From Thalassospira australica (GTDB taxonomy: Bacteria > Pseudomonadota > Alphaproteobacteria > Rhodospirillales > Thalassospiraceae), in contig NZ_JRJE01000002.1 of assembly GCF_000763295.1 (NCBI RefSeq), positions 1 to 64,000 on the forward strand: DNA of 64,000 nt, given 5' to 3'. A program made the translations under genes and the position numbers. Below the pieces are notes generated by a model. It was not told the origin of the DNA and did not search any database. It was given only the letters and a program-made list of their open reading frames with translations. The first letter of the stretch is position 1; each line of letters starts with the position of its first letter. Positions 8,679 through 15,561 of the stretch are shown in pieces.

Positions 8679-9392
8679 TTATTTACGTTTTGGCACAGGA
8701 CTGCCCGACGGGGACAGGAAACGGGTCTGCAAACGGCTTGGCACCCAAAGGGCAAATGCGGCAATGATGGCGGTGGATCCAGCGACAAACCACAATGCTT
8801 GCTGACCAATTTCAAAGGTCAGAAGACCTCCGATCACAGCCCCCGCGACCATACCGACCCATGGGACGATCTGGATGATCCAGTCACGACGGCGATCCCC
8901 CGTCATCCAACGCCCGATCCCACGGCCAAACCGTGACAGCGCCCCGGTGACATAGGTTAGCCCGATGGGCAGCCCTTCGATATGTTCGACCGTAGCGTTG
9001 ATCATGCCCATGGCCAAAACCACAACAAAGAACGCCGATGACCCGCGCATTCCCATCGGTAAAACAGCCGCCACACACAGCAAGGCTGCGACCACAATGA
9101 GCAACCCCGCCAGACGTTTGCGAAACCGGCTGGCAACCACCACGCCAAAGGCATTCCCAAGGATAAAGCATCCCACTGCCCCGATCAGAATGCCAAAAGT
9201 TGACCAGTCCCCCTCCCCGAGGGCAAGGGCAGCGCGCGTGGTATTACCCGACATGAAAGAAACAAAGTCACCTGCCATCAGAAGCCCGATGGCATCTGTC
9301 ATGCCCGCGATCATGGAAATCGCCATCACCAGCACAAGCCCGATCCCCTTGCGGCGAACCACGATCAAACGGCGGCGTCTTTGTTGGCTCAT
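8679..9392 (-). CDS. DUF1275/YoaK-family membrane protein
   Basis: A 237-residue inner-membrane protein with about six hydrophobic segments. The family signature FVSFMSGNTTRAAL near residues 43-56 is clear, as are the GLTYVTGALSRFGRG motif around 145 and the basic ends. YoaK/DUF1275 proteins are common but have no established function; a transport role is inferred. The N-terminus is strongly basic (QQRRRRLIVVRRKG), placing it in the cytosol. It is divergent from pyrE, sharing the intergenic region that carries a RutR-type palindrome. Confidence 0.88.
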   Translation of the reverse strand: MSQQRRRRLIVVRRKGIGLVLVMAISMIAGMTDAIGLLMAGDFVSFMSGNTTRAALALGEGDWSTFGILIGAVGCFILGNAFGVVVASRFRKRLAGLLIVVAALLCVAAVLPMGMRGSSAFFVVVLAMGMINATVEHIEGLPIGLTYVTGALSRFGRGIGRWMTGDRRRDWIIQIVPWVGMVAGAVIGGLLTFEIGQQALWFVAGSTAIIAAFALWVPSRLQTRFLSPSGSPVPKRK

Positions 9393-9486
9393 TTCGCTGT
9401 ATCCTGATTAAAAGCTTTGGCAATTAAACCGCATTTCCAGCTCTGATTTCCATAGCTGTTCGCAGCGGTGGTACTTTTGCACCATC

Positions 9487-9502
9487 CTGACCAAATGGTC
9501 AG
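9487..9502. promoter_or_regulatory. RutR-type palindrome upstream of pyrE
   Basis: CTGACCAAATGGTCAG is a perfect palindrome (7-bp arms, 2-bp centre). Its inner 14 bp fit the published E. coli RutR consensus TTGACCANNTGGTCAA without mismatch. It lies 75 bp upstream of pyrE and 94 bp from the divergent DUF1275 gene. Control by a RutR-like pyrimidine sensor is inferred. Confidence 0.55.
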
Positions 9503-9514
9503 CGGCTTTTCTTT

Positions 9515-9535
9515 GCGCTTTGGGGCCAAAAGCGC
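9515..9535 (+). promoter_or_regulatory. Inverted repeat in the pyrE leader or promoter
   Basis: GCGCTTT-N7-AAAGCGC, 7-bp perfect arms, located between the RutR-type box and the pyrE start. It may be a hairpin in the leader or a second operator. No T-run follows. Confidence 0.35.
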
Positions 9536-9577
9536 TAAGAGGTGCGCAAATATTCGTACCACTGGGGTAAAGTTGCC

Positions 9578-10267
9578 ATGACCAATGAAAAACCGACCGC
9601 CCATTGCACCTATGCTGCCAAAACCGTCGCCAAGATTTTGCTTGATATCGGGGCTGTGAATTTCCGCCCGGAAGAAGCCTATATTCTGACCTCCGGCTGG
9701 GCCAGCCCGGTTTATATCGACTGCCGCAAATTGATCTCATTCCCGCGTGCACGTCGCAAGGTCATTGAACTTGCTGCCCGTCAGGTTTCCGATGCGGCCG
9801 GCTACGAGGCCTTTGACGCGGTTGCCGGTGGTGAAACAGCCGGTATCCCCTATTCCGCGTGGCTTGCTGATGAACTTGACCTGCCGATGCAGTATGTCCG
9901 CAAAAAGCCAAAAGGCTTTGGCCGAAAGGCCCGCATCGAAGGTGACATTCACGAAGGTCAGCGCGTTCTTCTGGTCGAAGACCTTGCAACCGACGGCGCA
10001 TCGAAAGTCAATTTCGTCAATGCCATCCGCGAAGCCGGTGCTGAATGCAAACACGCCTTTGTTGTTTTCTTCTATGACATTTTCGAAGGCGCGCTTGATG
10101 AACTGCGCAAGGACGACATCGAAATGCATTATCTGGCAACCTGGGCTGATGTTTTGGCCGTTGCCGAAGAAGGCGAATATTTCAGCAAGGATGCCATCGA
10201 AGGTGTGCGTTCCTTCCTGAACGACCCGATTGCATGGTCCAAGGCCAATGGCGGCAAGCACGACTAA
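9578..10267 (+). CDS. pyrE: Orotate phosphoribosyltransferase
   Basis: A 229-residue cytosolic enzyme of de novo pyrimidine synthesis that converts orotate and PRPP to orotidine 5'-phosphate. The PRPP-binding loop is VLLVEDLATDGASK (about residues 128-141). Other type I features include GWASPVYIDCRKL, DAVAGGETAGIPYSAW and MQYVRKKPKGFG. The start at 9578 (MTNEKPT) is preferred to an upstream in-frame ATG because GGGGTAAAG precedes it at proper distance. It has its own terminator and stands alone, with a RutR-type box in its promoter region. Confidence 0.96.
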   Translation: MTNEKPTAHCTYAAKTVAKILLDIGAVNFRPEEAYILTSGWASPVYIDCRKLISFPRARRKVIELAARQVSDAAGYEAFDAVAGGETAGIPYSAWLADELDLPMQYVRKKPKGFGRKARIEGDIHEGQRVLLVEDLATDGASKVNFVNAIREAGAECKHAFVVFFYDIFEGALDELRKDDIEMHYLATWADVLAVAEEGEYFSKDAIEGVRSFLNDPIAWSKANGGKHD

Positions 10268-10290
10268 GCTTGCATCGCGCACGAAAACAA

Positions 10291-10326
10291 AACGCCCGCG
10301 CGGTCAATCCGGCGGGCGTTTTTTTT
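10291..10326 (+). terminator. pyrE terminator
   Basis: AACGCCCGC/GCGGGCGTT 9-bp stem, 12-nt loop, then eight T residues on the + strand, just downstream of pyrE. Confidence 0.85.
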
Positions 10327-10351
10327 ACATTAAACCAGTTCAGGCCAGTTT

Positions 10352-11080
10352 TCAGATTGATATGACGTTGCTTGTGTCCTCTTTCGCCAGCATCGTGGTT
10401 TCCGGCGGGATCATCTGCAAACGCCCGGCCAGATATCCGCTTTTTTGCAAAACGAAACTGTGCATTTCCGTCAAATAGCTTGCGGGTACTGCCTGTTTTA
10501 CGTGTTGATGTGCCGCCAAATCCTGCGACCAGGCCTTCAGATATTTGAAACCGGCATAAATATCCCTGTTCAGTGCAAGTGAAATAAGCGGAAAGGGTCT
10601 GAAAACCGTTGCAAAAACCATATCAAGAAGGCCCAGTTCGTCGCGCTCGGCAATGGGTTTGGGCTTATGTAGTGATGCAACAATTTCCAGTTGCGCGTGG
10701 ATTTGATGCAGCGTGACATCGACCATGTCTTCAGACAGGTCACGATAGATCAGGTCTGCTGTCCGTGACAGAATTTGCCCGCCGATTGCAATTAACCCTT
10801 GATGCAGGGCTTTCTCATAGGCATCACCCGGCAACATGTGTTTCCAGCTAAGATCATCAAGATAGGTGCAAATCGCATCTGCCTCAAACAGGACCTTGTG
10901 ATCGTCAATGATCAGGATCGGCACATTGCCGGTTGGACTAAGTTTTAGAAACCAGTCAGGTTTATCATCAAGCAATATATCCGTTCTGCGATGGGGAATA
11001 TTGTTTTTGGCCATCATCATCGCAACGCGCTGCACATAAGGGCATAGCCGATGTCCAACCAAATGAAATGCCCGATACAT
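10352..11080 (-). CDS. Glutathione S-transferase family protein, Cys type
   Basis: A 242-residue soluble GST-like protein. The thioredoxin-fold N-terminal domain (about 1-80) carries CPYVQR, the catalytic motif of omega-like and other Cys-type GSTs, followed by the cis-Pro region GNVPILIID and the glutathione-binding EADAICTYL. The rest is the all-helical domain. Such proteins usually do thiol transfer or dehydroascorbate-type reductions. The ATG at 11080 is chosen over an adjoining GTG codon. It lies 9 bp after the VOC gene on the same strand, so the two form an operon. Confidence 0.88.
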   Translation of the reverse strand: MYRAFHLVGHRLCPYVQRVAMMMAKNNIPHRRTDILLDDKPDWFLKLSPTGNVPILIIDDHKVLFEADAICTYLDDLSWKHMLPGDAYEKALHQGLIAIGGQILSRTADLIYRDLSEDMVDVTLHQIHAQLEIVASLHKPKPIAERDELGLLDMVFATVFRPFPLISLALNRDIYAGFKYLKAWSQDLAAHQHVKQAVPASYLTEMHSFVLQKSGYLAGRLQMIPPETTMLAKEDTSNVISI

Positions 11081-11089
11081 CACAGCCCC

Positions 11090-11464
11090 CTATCCCATGA
11101 AATGGACATTGAGTTTGTTTCCATCCGGGTCCCGGAAATAGGCCGCATAGAACCCGTTTTCATGGCGCTGCCCCGGTGCACCTTCTGATACTGCTCCCAG
11201 ATCGATTGCTTTTTTGTAGACCTCATCTACTTGTGCACGGGAACTCCCCGACAATGCGATCATCGTGCCGTTACCAACGCTTGCCGCTTTGCCATCAATT
11301 GGAATGTGAACCGAGAACGCAGGTGTATTCTCAGACACCGCCCAAACAATGAAGTCGGGCATCTCAAACACACGCTGCGCGCCAAAAGCCCCCAGCAGTT
11401 CGTCATAAAAGCCTGCCGCACGAGACAAGTCATTCGTCCCGACCGATGTATAACCAATCATCAT
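11090..11464 (-). CDS. VOC-family (glyoxalase-like) protein
   Basis: A 124-residue single-unit vicinal-oxygen-chelate protein with a start behind AGGAAG. It has the paired beta-alpha-beta-beta-beta modules: IGYTSVGTNDLSRAAGFYDELL at the N-terminus and FYAAYFRDPDGNKLNVHF at the C-terminus, the latter giving the usual metal-ligand Glu position as Asn-Lys-Leu-Asn. Function could be glyoxalase, thiol transferase or bleomycin-type binding; substrate unknown. It is first in a two-gene unit with the GST and divergent from a LysR gene. Confidence 0.87.
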   Translation of the reverse strand: MMIGYTSVGTNDLSRAAGFYDELLGAFGAQRVFEMPDFIVWAVSENTPAFSVHIPIDGKAASVGNGTMIALSGSSRAQVDEVYKKAIDLGAVSEGAPGQRHENGFYAAYFRDPDGNKLNVHFMG

Positions 11465-11515
11465 TTCTTCCTAAGTTGTGACCGCGCGTGGCGTTACGTC
11501 ACTCAACCTACTGAC

Positions 11516-11570
11516 TTGCATTTTTGTAATGAATAGGCACTTTTGAACTGTAACTTTGCAAATTTGTAAT
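11516..11570. promoter_or_regulatory. Tandem 15-bp repeats in VOC/LysR divergent promoter
   Basis: TTGCATTTTTGTAAT at 11516-11530 and TTGCAAATTTGTAAT at 11556-11570 agree at 13 of 15 positions and start exactly 40 bp apart, close to four helical turns. Located between the divergent VOC and LysR genes; the probable binding sites of the LysR protein. Confidence 0.5.
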
Positions 11571-11582
11571 CGGGAAGATTGA

Positions 11583-12473
11583 ATGGACTGGAATCACATC
11601 AAGTCGTTTCTTGCCATTGTCGAGACAGGCTCCCTCGAACTGGCAGCCCGAAAATTGCGGGTCAGCACGACAACCGTATTTCGCCACATCCATGCGCTCG
11701 AAGATCATACCGGAGCCAGATTGTTTGACCGCATACGGGGGCACTATCATCTGACGGAGGCCGGCAATGACATGCTTGCACCTGCCCGCCAGATCATGAA
11801 CTGTTTTGAAACAATCGGCACTGATGTATCGGGACGCGACACATCGCCATCGGGCTTGGTTCGCATTACCGCGCCGACAAGCTTTTCGTATTTTCTGCTG
11901 CCCGAATATCTCAGCGACTTTCACAAACATTTTCCTGATATCCAGATCGACCTTTTGTCGAGCAATCAGGAATTCAACATGACCCAACGGTATGCCGATA
12001 TTGCTGTTCGGGTATCATTGCACCCGCCAGAACACCTTGTTGGAACGGAAGTACGCGAACTGCAATGGGGGATCTATGGCGCACAAAACAAGTCGTTCCC
12101 GGAAAATCCGGATAGCTTGCTGAGTGAAGCATTTATTGGCGCGTCAGGCACCTTGGCCAGTTATGCCCCCTATAAGTGGCTTGAACGGCAGTTACGCACA
12201 CACCCTGTCCATCATACAGACGATCTGGTCGCGATGGCACAATTGGCACGGGCTGATGTCGGGCTGGCCTGCCTGCCATCTGACCTTGCAATTCCGGGGT
12301 TGCGGTTGCTCCGCACTTTACCGGAAATCACCGCCAACAAACTTTGGGTGCTAACCCATCCTGATCTTAGAAACATCTCGCGTATCCGCGAAACCATGCG
12401 CTGGATCACCAGATCACTGCGAAACGAACCTCGGCTTACGGTGCCCACCGAAATCCCGAACAACTCCGCCTGA
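11583..12473 (+). CDS. LysR-family transcriptional regulator
   Basis: A 296-residue regulator. The winged helix-turn-helix is residues 4-62 (HIKSFLAIVETGSLELAARKL, then STTTVFRHIHALEDHTG), with a LysR substrate-binding domain from about residue 88. It starts 118 bp from the oppositely oriented VOC-GST operon, its likely target. Two near-identical repeats in the shared promoter region fit a multi-site LysR operator. The effector is unknown. Confidence 0.9.
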   Translation: MDWNHIKSFLAIVETGSLELAARKLRVSTTTVFRHIHALEDHTGARLFDRIRGHYHLTEAGNDMLAPARQIMNCFETIGTDVSGRDTSPSGLVRITAPTSFSYFLLPEYLSDFHKHFPDIQIDLLSSNQEFNMTQRYADIAVRVSLHPPEHLVGTEVRELQWGIYGAQNKSFPENPDSLLSEAFIGASGTLASYAPYKWLERQLRTHPVHHTDDLVAMAQLARADVGLACLPSDLAIPGLRLLRTLPEITANKLWVLTHPDLRNISRIRETMRWITRSLRNEPRLTVPTEIPNNSA

Positions 12474-12569
12474 AACGCAAATCGGGTTTCGCCATGTCAT
12501 CAGATCGCAACCTGCCCGGACTGGACACATTCAGCAAGGGGGTTCAATATGTTGCCAAGCAAAAGCAAA

Positions 12570-12589
12570 GTCATAGCAGAAACTATGAC
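12570..12589 (+). promoter_or_regulatory. Small inverted repeat upstream of lipoprotein gene
   Basis: GTCATAG-N6-CTATGAC, 7-bp perfect arms, 62 bp before the lipoprotein start. No T-run follows on the + strand, so it is more likely an operator or leader hairpin than a terminator. Confidence 0.35.
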
Positions 12590-12651
12590 AGGTTTCGGGA
12601 TAACTAAATGACGTGACCACGGCGTGCCGCCACCGGTCCAAGGAGCAATGC

Positions 12652-13275
12652 ATGTCGATGCGCAAGATTGCCAAATGCCTGCCTGCCATTGCACTGGGAA
12701 TGGGAATGAGCCTGGCCCTGTCTGGCTGCATGGCGCCGGTCGAAGAACCAGTCACCGTCTCCAACAGTTCCGATACCATTGTCACCCCGTGGGGGGCTCC
12801 GTCAGGTGCATCGCGCCCGCAAACGGGGACGACCGATCCCTCCGCCACAGGAACAATGGCAGCAACAGCGGTAAAAAATGACAATCTGATCATGATGGAA
12901 GACGCCAACCGCAAGGCCCTTGACCAGATTCAGCAAAAACAAATCGACGAAGCCCGCATTGCACTGGGCATTCTTGATCGCATGGCGCAACGCTGCGTTC
13001 AGGCCGGTGACGCAGCGGCCTGTGCCACCCTGCAAAGCAACTGGAACAGCCTGTCGCAACAATTGCACAAAACCCTGTCAATGATGGCAGGGGATACCAT
13101 GCAAATGCAAAACAGCATCCCGGCAGACGATCCAGCAATGCCTGCCATGGATGAAAGCGCCCCCGCAGCACCAATGGCGCCTGCCGCCGCGCCTGCGATG
13201 GACGCCCCGGCAAACAGCAATGCGCCCACCATGGAAAAAACCATCCCGATGACAGAACCGGGCGCAGACGGTTAA
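12652..13275 (+). CDS. Predicted lipoprotein with Pro/Ala-rich C-terminus
   Basis: A 207-residue envelope lipoprotein of unknown function. The signal peptide ends in the lipobox LALSGC (Cys about residue 26). A middle region (about 80-140) is helical with MEDANRKALDQIQQKQIDEA and two Cys pairs (QRCVQAGDAAACATLQ); the end is an Ala/Met/Pro-rich linker, useful for crossing the periplasm or the peptidoglycan. AAGGAG precedes the ATG at 12652. Its last 33 bp and the following 2 bp belong to a 35-bp repeat that recurs at 14299-14333. Confidence 0.8.
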   Translation: MSMRKIAKCLPAIALGMGMSLALSGCMAPVEEPVTVSNSSDTIVTPWGAPSGASRPQTGTTDPSATGTMAATAVKNDNLIMMEDANRKALDQIQQKQIDEARIALGILDRMAQRCVQAGDAAACATLQSNWNSLSQQLHKTLSMMAGDTMQMQNSIPADDPAMPAMDESAPAAPMAPAAAPAMDAPANSNAPTMEKTIPMTEPGADG

Positions 13276-13277
13276 CA
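13243..13277 (+). repeat. 35-bp direct repeat, left copy
   Basis: Identical over 35 bp to 14299-14333. It covers the last 11 codons of the lipoprotein gene including the stop. Within it AACCG-N8-CGGTT (13256-13273) forms an inverted pair around an 8-bp centre, as in tyrosine-recombinase core sites. Confidence 0.85.
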
Positions 13278-13332
13278 AAGTCTTTTTTATAAACGACCAT
13301 GCCCCGCTTTGCTTCAAGCAACCGCAAGCAGC

Positions 13333-13359
13333 TATAGGCGGACAAAATGTCCGCCTATA
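13333..13359 (-). terminator. Strong hairpin after the pore-forming protein gene
   Basis: TATAGGCGGACA-AAA-TGTCCGCCTATA: 12-bp perfect stem with a 3-nt loop, 8 bp downstream of the minus-strand stop at 13368. No long T-run follows on that strand, so it may act as an mRNA-end stabiliser as much as a terminator. Confidence 0.6.
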
Positions 13360-13367
13360 TCAATGTA

Positions 13368-14234
13368 TCAGGACGGCGGCATACGCCCATGATCCAATTC
13401 TGCAATACCTACACTCACGTTATCCAAAACATACTCTCGAGGTTCTTCACGACCAGAAAGTGGGATGGACTTCATTTTCAAGAAGTAGTCTATACCCTGC
13501 CCTCCTGAGAACTCACCTTGGGCGTGCGCCACGACGCTAGAAGACCTTTTGGTATAGCCGTCGGTATTTATAATACCATGCTTATAGCATTCATCGAATA
13601 CGTTCTGGATTGGAACAAAGTAAAGGTGATGGTCCCCTGACCCAGAACTAATTTTCACACGATCATTGAACCAAACAGCCACCCAACCAGTAAGGGGCGT
13701 GGAAGCAACAAATGGTGTCTTGTACTTATCTGTTTTCAATACATACGTCGCCTCTAGCATTGTATACGGCTCACATTTCGCTTGTTGATGTACTGAAAAC
13801 TGTTGAACAATCGAAGCACTCTCTTCTCTAGTTTCCGATAAGGAAATATTTCTCTCAACAGTTGCGCTTCCTTCAACAAAGCCCGGTTTGCCTACCTTTA
13901 CGGTTACACTCACTCCAAGGTTCTCAGCTTCAGTAACAGACCAAAGCATTTTAGTTTCAGATGATTCAGTTCTACTGAACTCTGTGGTCTGCTCAACACC
14001 TGTATCGTTAATGTATTTTCCATAAGTATAGTAGGAGTTTCCAGGCAACACCGACCTCTGTCCATCTAAGTATTCAATCGTGCTATTCGCAACTTGAACT
14101 TGATACTGGTGATAATTATCGAGTTGACCGTGCGGACCGTAATTTGTGCTTGCTGTAAAGAACAAACTGGTATTTAGCTGCTCTGCCTTCCAGCGCCCCC
14201 AGGTATCTGTAATAATTTGCAGTGGTTGTGCCAT
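13368..14234 (-). CDS. Predicted aerolysin/ETX-MTX2-type pore-forming protein
   Basis: A 288-residue protein I assign by pattern to the aerolysin-like beta-pore-forming group. The central part (about residues 85-185) alternates Ser/Thr with hydrophobics as in the ETX/MTX2 stem: TTEFSRTESSETKMLWSVT, then GVSVTVKVGKPGFVEGS, then NISLSETREESASIV, then YTMLEATYVLKTDKY and PFVASTPLTG. No signal peptide is visible, so export would need lysis or another route. The start at 14234 has GGAGGG before it. Base use is more AT-rich than neighbours, and a 35-bp direct repeat encloses the gene, both suggesting acquisition. Homology is inferred, not searched. Confidence 0.62.
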   Translation of the reverse strand: MAQPLQIITDTWGRWKAEQLNTSLFFTASTNYGPHGQLDNYHQYQVQVANSTIEYLDGQRSVLPGNSYYTYGKYINDTGVEQTTEFSRTESSETKMLWSVTEAENLGVSVTVKVGKPGFVEGSATVERNISLSETREESASIVQQFSVHQQAKCEPYTMLEATYVLKTDKYKTPFVASTPLTGWVAVWFNDRVKISSGSGDHHLYFVPIQNVFDECYKHGIINTDGYTKRSSSVVAHAQGEFSGGQGIDYFLKMKSIPLSGREEPREYVLDNVSVGIAELDHGRMPPS

Positions 14235-14298
14235 TTGGCCCTCCATTAGATTTCAATTGCATTCATATGACGTAAGAATCAGATGGACGTGAAAAACA

Positions 14299-14333
14299 AT
14301 CCCGATGACAGAACCGGGCGCAGACGGTTAACA
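14299..14333 (+). repeat. 35-bp direct repeat, right copy
   Basis: Exact copy of 13243-13277. The offset is 1,056 bp. Sequence on its left resembles the left copy's flank for only a few more bases (run of A), and on its right the copies diverge at once. Confidence 0.85.
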
Positions 14334-14382
14334 CCAAAACCTCACGGCAATATCTTGAAAATTCCGCGCTGTAGCGCGCTCT

Positions 14383-14424
14383 TTGAGATAGAACAAAGAA
14401 TCCACCCGACAACACCGATAAGAT
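14383..14424 (+). promoter_or_regulatory. FNR-type box and -10 of universal stress gene
   Basis: TTGAG-ATAG-AACAA (14383-14396, 8 of 10 to TTGAT-N4-ATCAA) is centred 32 bp from the centre of TAAGAT (14419-14424), the exact geometry of a class II FNR promoter (-41.5). Predicted leader about 72 nt. Oxygen-responsive control is inferred. Confidence 0.5.
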
Positions 14425-14502
14425 TTCTCCATACCGTAAAGCCCTGACGCGGATTGATGCATTTCACACCGCACAGCGCGCCAACCAAATGGAGATCGGA
14501 TC

Positions 14503-15345
14503 ATGTATCGCGATATTCTTGTTCACATCGACACGTCAGCCGCCTGCAAGGAACGTCTTTCCGTGGCACTGAAAGTTGCCAAGGCACAGGACGCCCACCT
14601 TACCGGTCTTTTCCTGCTGCCCTATCCTGAAATTCCGCGTTTCATGGAAGTCCAGATCACCGAAGAAATCATCACCCAGCAACGCGAAGCAATGGCCGAA
14701 ACCGCCAAAGCCGCCCGCGTGGAATTTGAGGCTGCCTGCACCGCTGCAGGCATTGCCTTCAGCTGGCAGGAAACCTCTTGCCCGGCATCGGAAATTGCCG
14801 ACACCGCGGCAATGTATGCCCGTCACCATGACCTGACAGTTCTGGGGCAACATGATCCCGAAAGTTCGGACCCGTGTTCTGTTTCGGAAATGCCCGACAA
14901 GGCCATTCTGACCTCTGGCGCGCCGGTTTTGATTGTGCCCTATGTCGGTAAATTTTCCACCATCGGCGAACGTGTCATGGTCGCCTGGAAACCTTATCGC
15001 GAAGCGGTACGCGCCATGAACGACAGCATGCCGTTCCTTGAAACAGCCAAAAGCGCCTTGGTTCTCTGTGCCGATCCGAACAAGGGCGCGCGCGATACCC
15101 TGCCGGTTCCCGGTGTCGATATCGGCGAACGCCTGAAACGCCATGGCATCAATGCGCGCAAGGAAACCATGAATGCATCGGGCATCGGGGTTGGTGATCT
15201 GTTGCTGTCACGTGCGGCCGATGAAAGCATTGATATGATTGTCTGTGGTGCCTATGGCCGTCCGCGCCTGCGCGAACTGATGATGGGCGGTGTGACACAG
15301 CATCTTTTGCGTCACATGACGGTCCCGGTTCTGATGTCACACTAG
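14503..15345 (+). CDS. Universal stress protein, tandem UspA domains
   Basis: A 280-residue cytosolic protein with two UspA domains: residues 1-145 (YRDILVHIDTSAA, then LTVLGQH, then PVLIVPY) and about 155-280 (GERVMVAWKPYREAVRAM, then DMIVCGAYGRPRLRELMMGGVTQHLL, then PVLMSH). The second half carries the ATP-binding G-2x-G-type loop in modified form. Tandem Usp proteins aid survival under starvation or low oxygen. A class II FNR-like promoter precedes it, as for the paralogue at 23285-24142. Confidence 0.92.
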   Translation: MYRDILVHIDTSAACKERLSVALKVAKAQDAHLTGLFLLPYPEIPRFMEVQITEEIITQQREAMAETAKAARVEFEAACTAAGIAFSWQETSCPASEIADTAAMYARHHDLTVLGQHDPESSDPCSVSEMPDKAILTSGAPVLIVPYVGKFSTIGERVMVAWKPYREAVRAMNDSMPFLETAKSALVLCADPNKGARDTLPVPGVDIGERLKRHGINARKETMNASGIGVGDLLLSRAADESIDMIVCGAYGRPRLRELMMGGVTQHLLRHMTVPVLMSH

Positions 15346-15397
15346 ACCTGAGGCTTGGCCCCTGCCCCCAGACCCCAGACCCGAGTCTGCCACGCTT

Positions 15398-15428
15398 AAA
15401 AACCGGTCGGAATTTCTGGCCGGTTTTT
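15398..15428 (+). terminator. Terminator after universal stress gene
   Basis: AAAAACCGG/CCGGTTTTT 9-bp stem with a 13-nt loop; the distal arm supplies the T-run. Confidence 0.75.
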
Positions 15429-15561
15429 CGTTTGCAAGCGGTTGTTTTCCATAAAGCTTGCCCTCCTCTGCAGGAAAACATTGCGCCACATCTTCTCTGC
15501 CTTAAAGTGCGATCTATGTATTGGCGAGCAAAGCGCCCACCCCGAAATTCAGAGGTTTGAA

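Noticed and set aside
13243..14333. Integron cassette with attC site
   Set aside because: The repeats lack the GTTRRRY/RYYYAAC core pair and long imperfect palindrome of attC sites, and no integron integrase is near.
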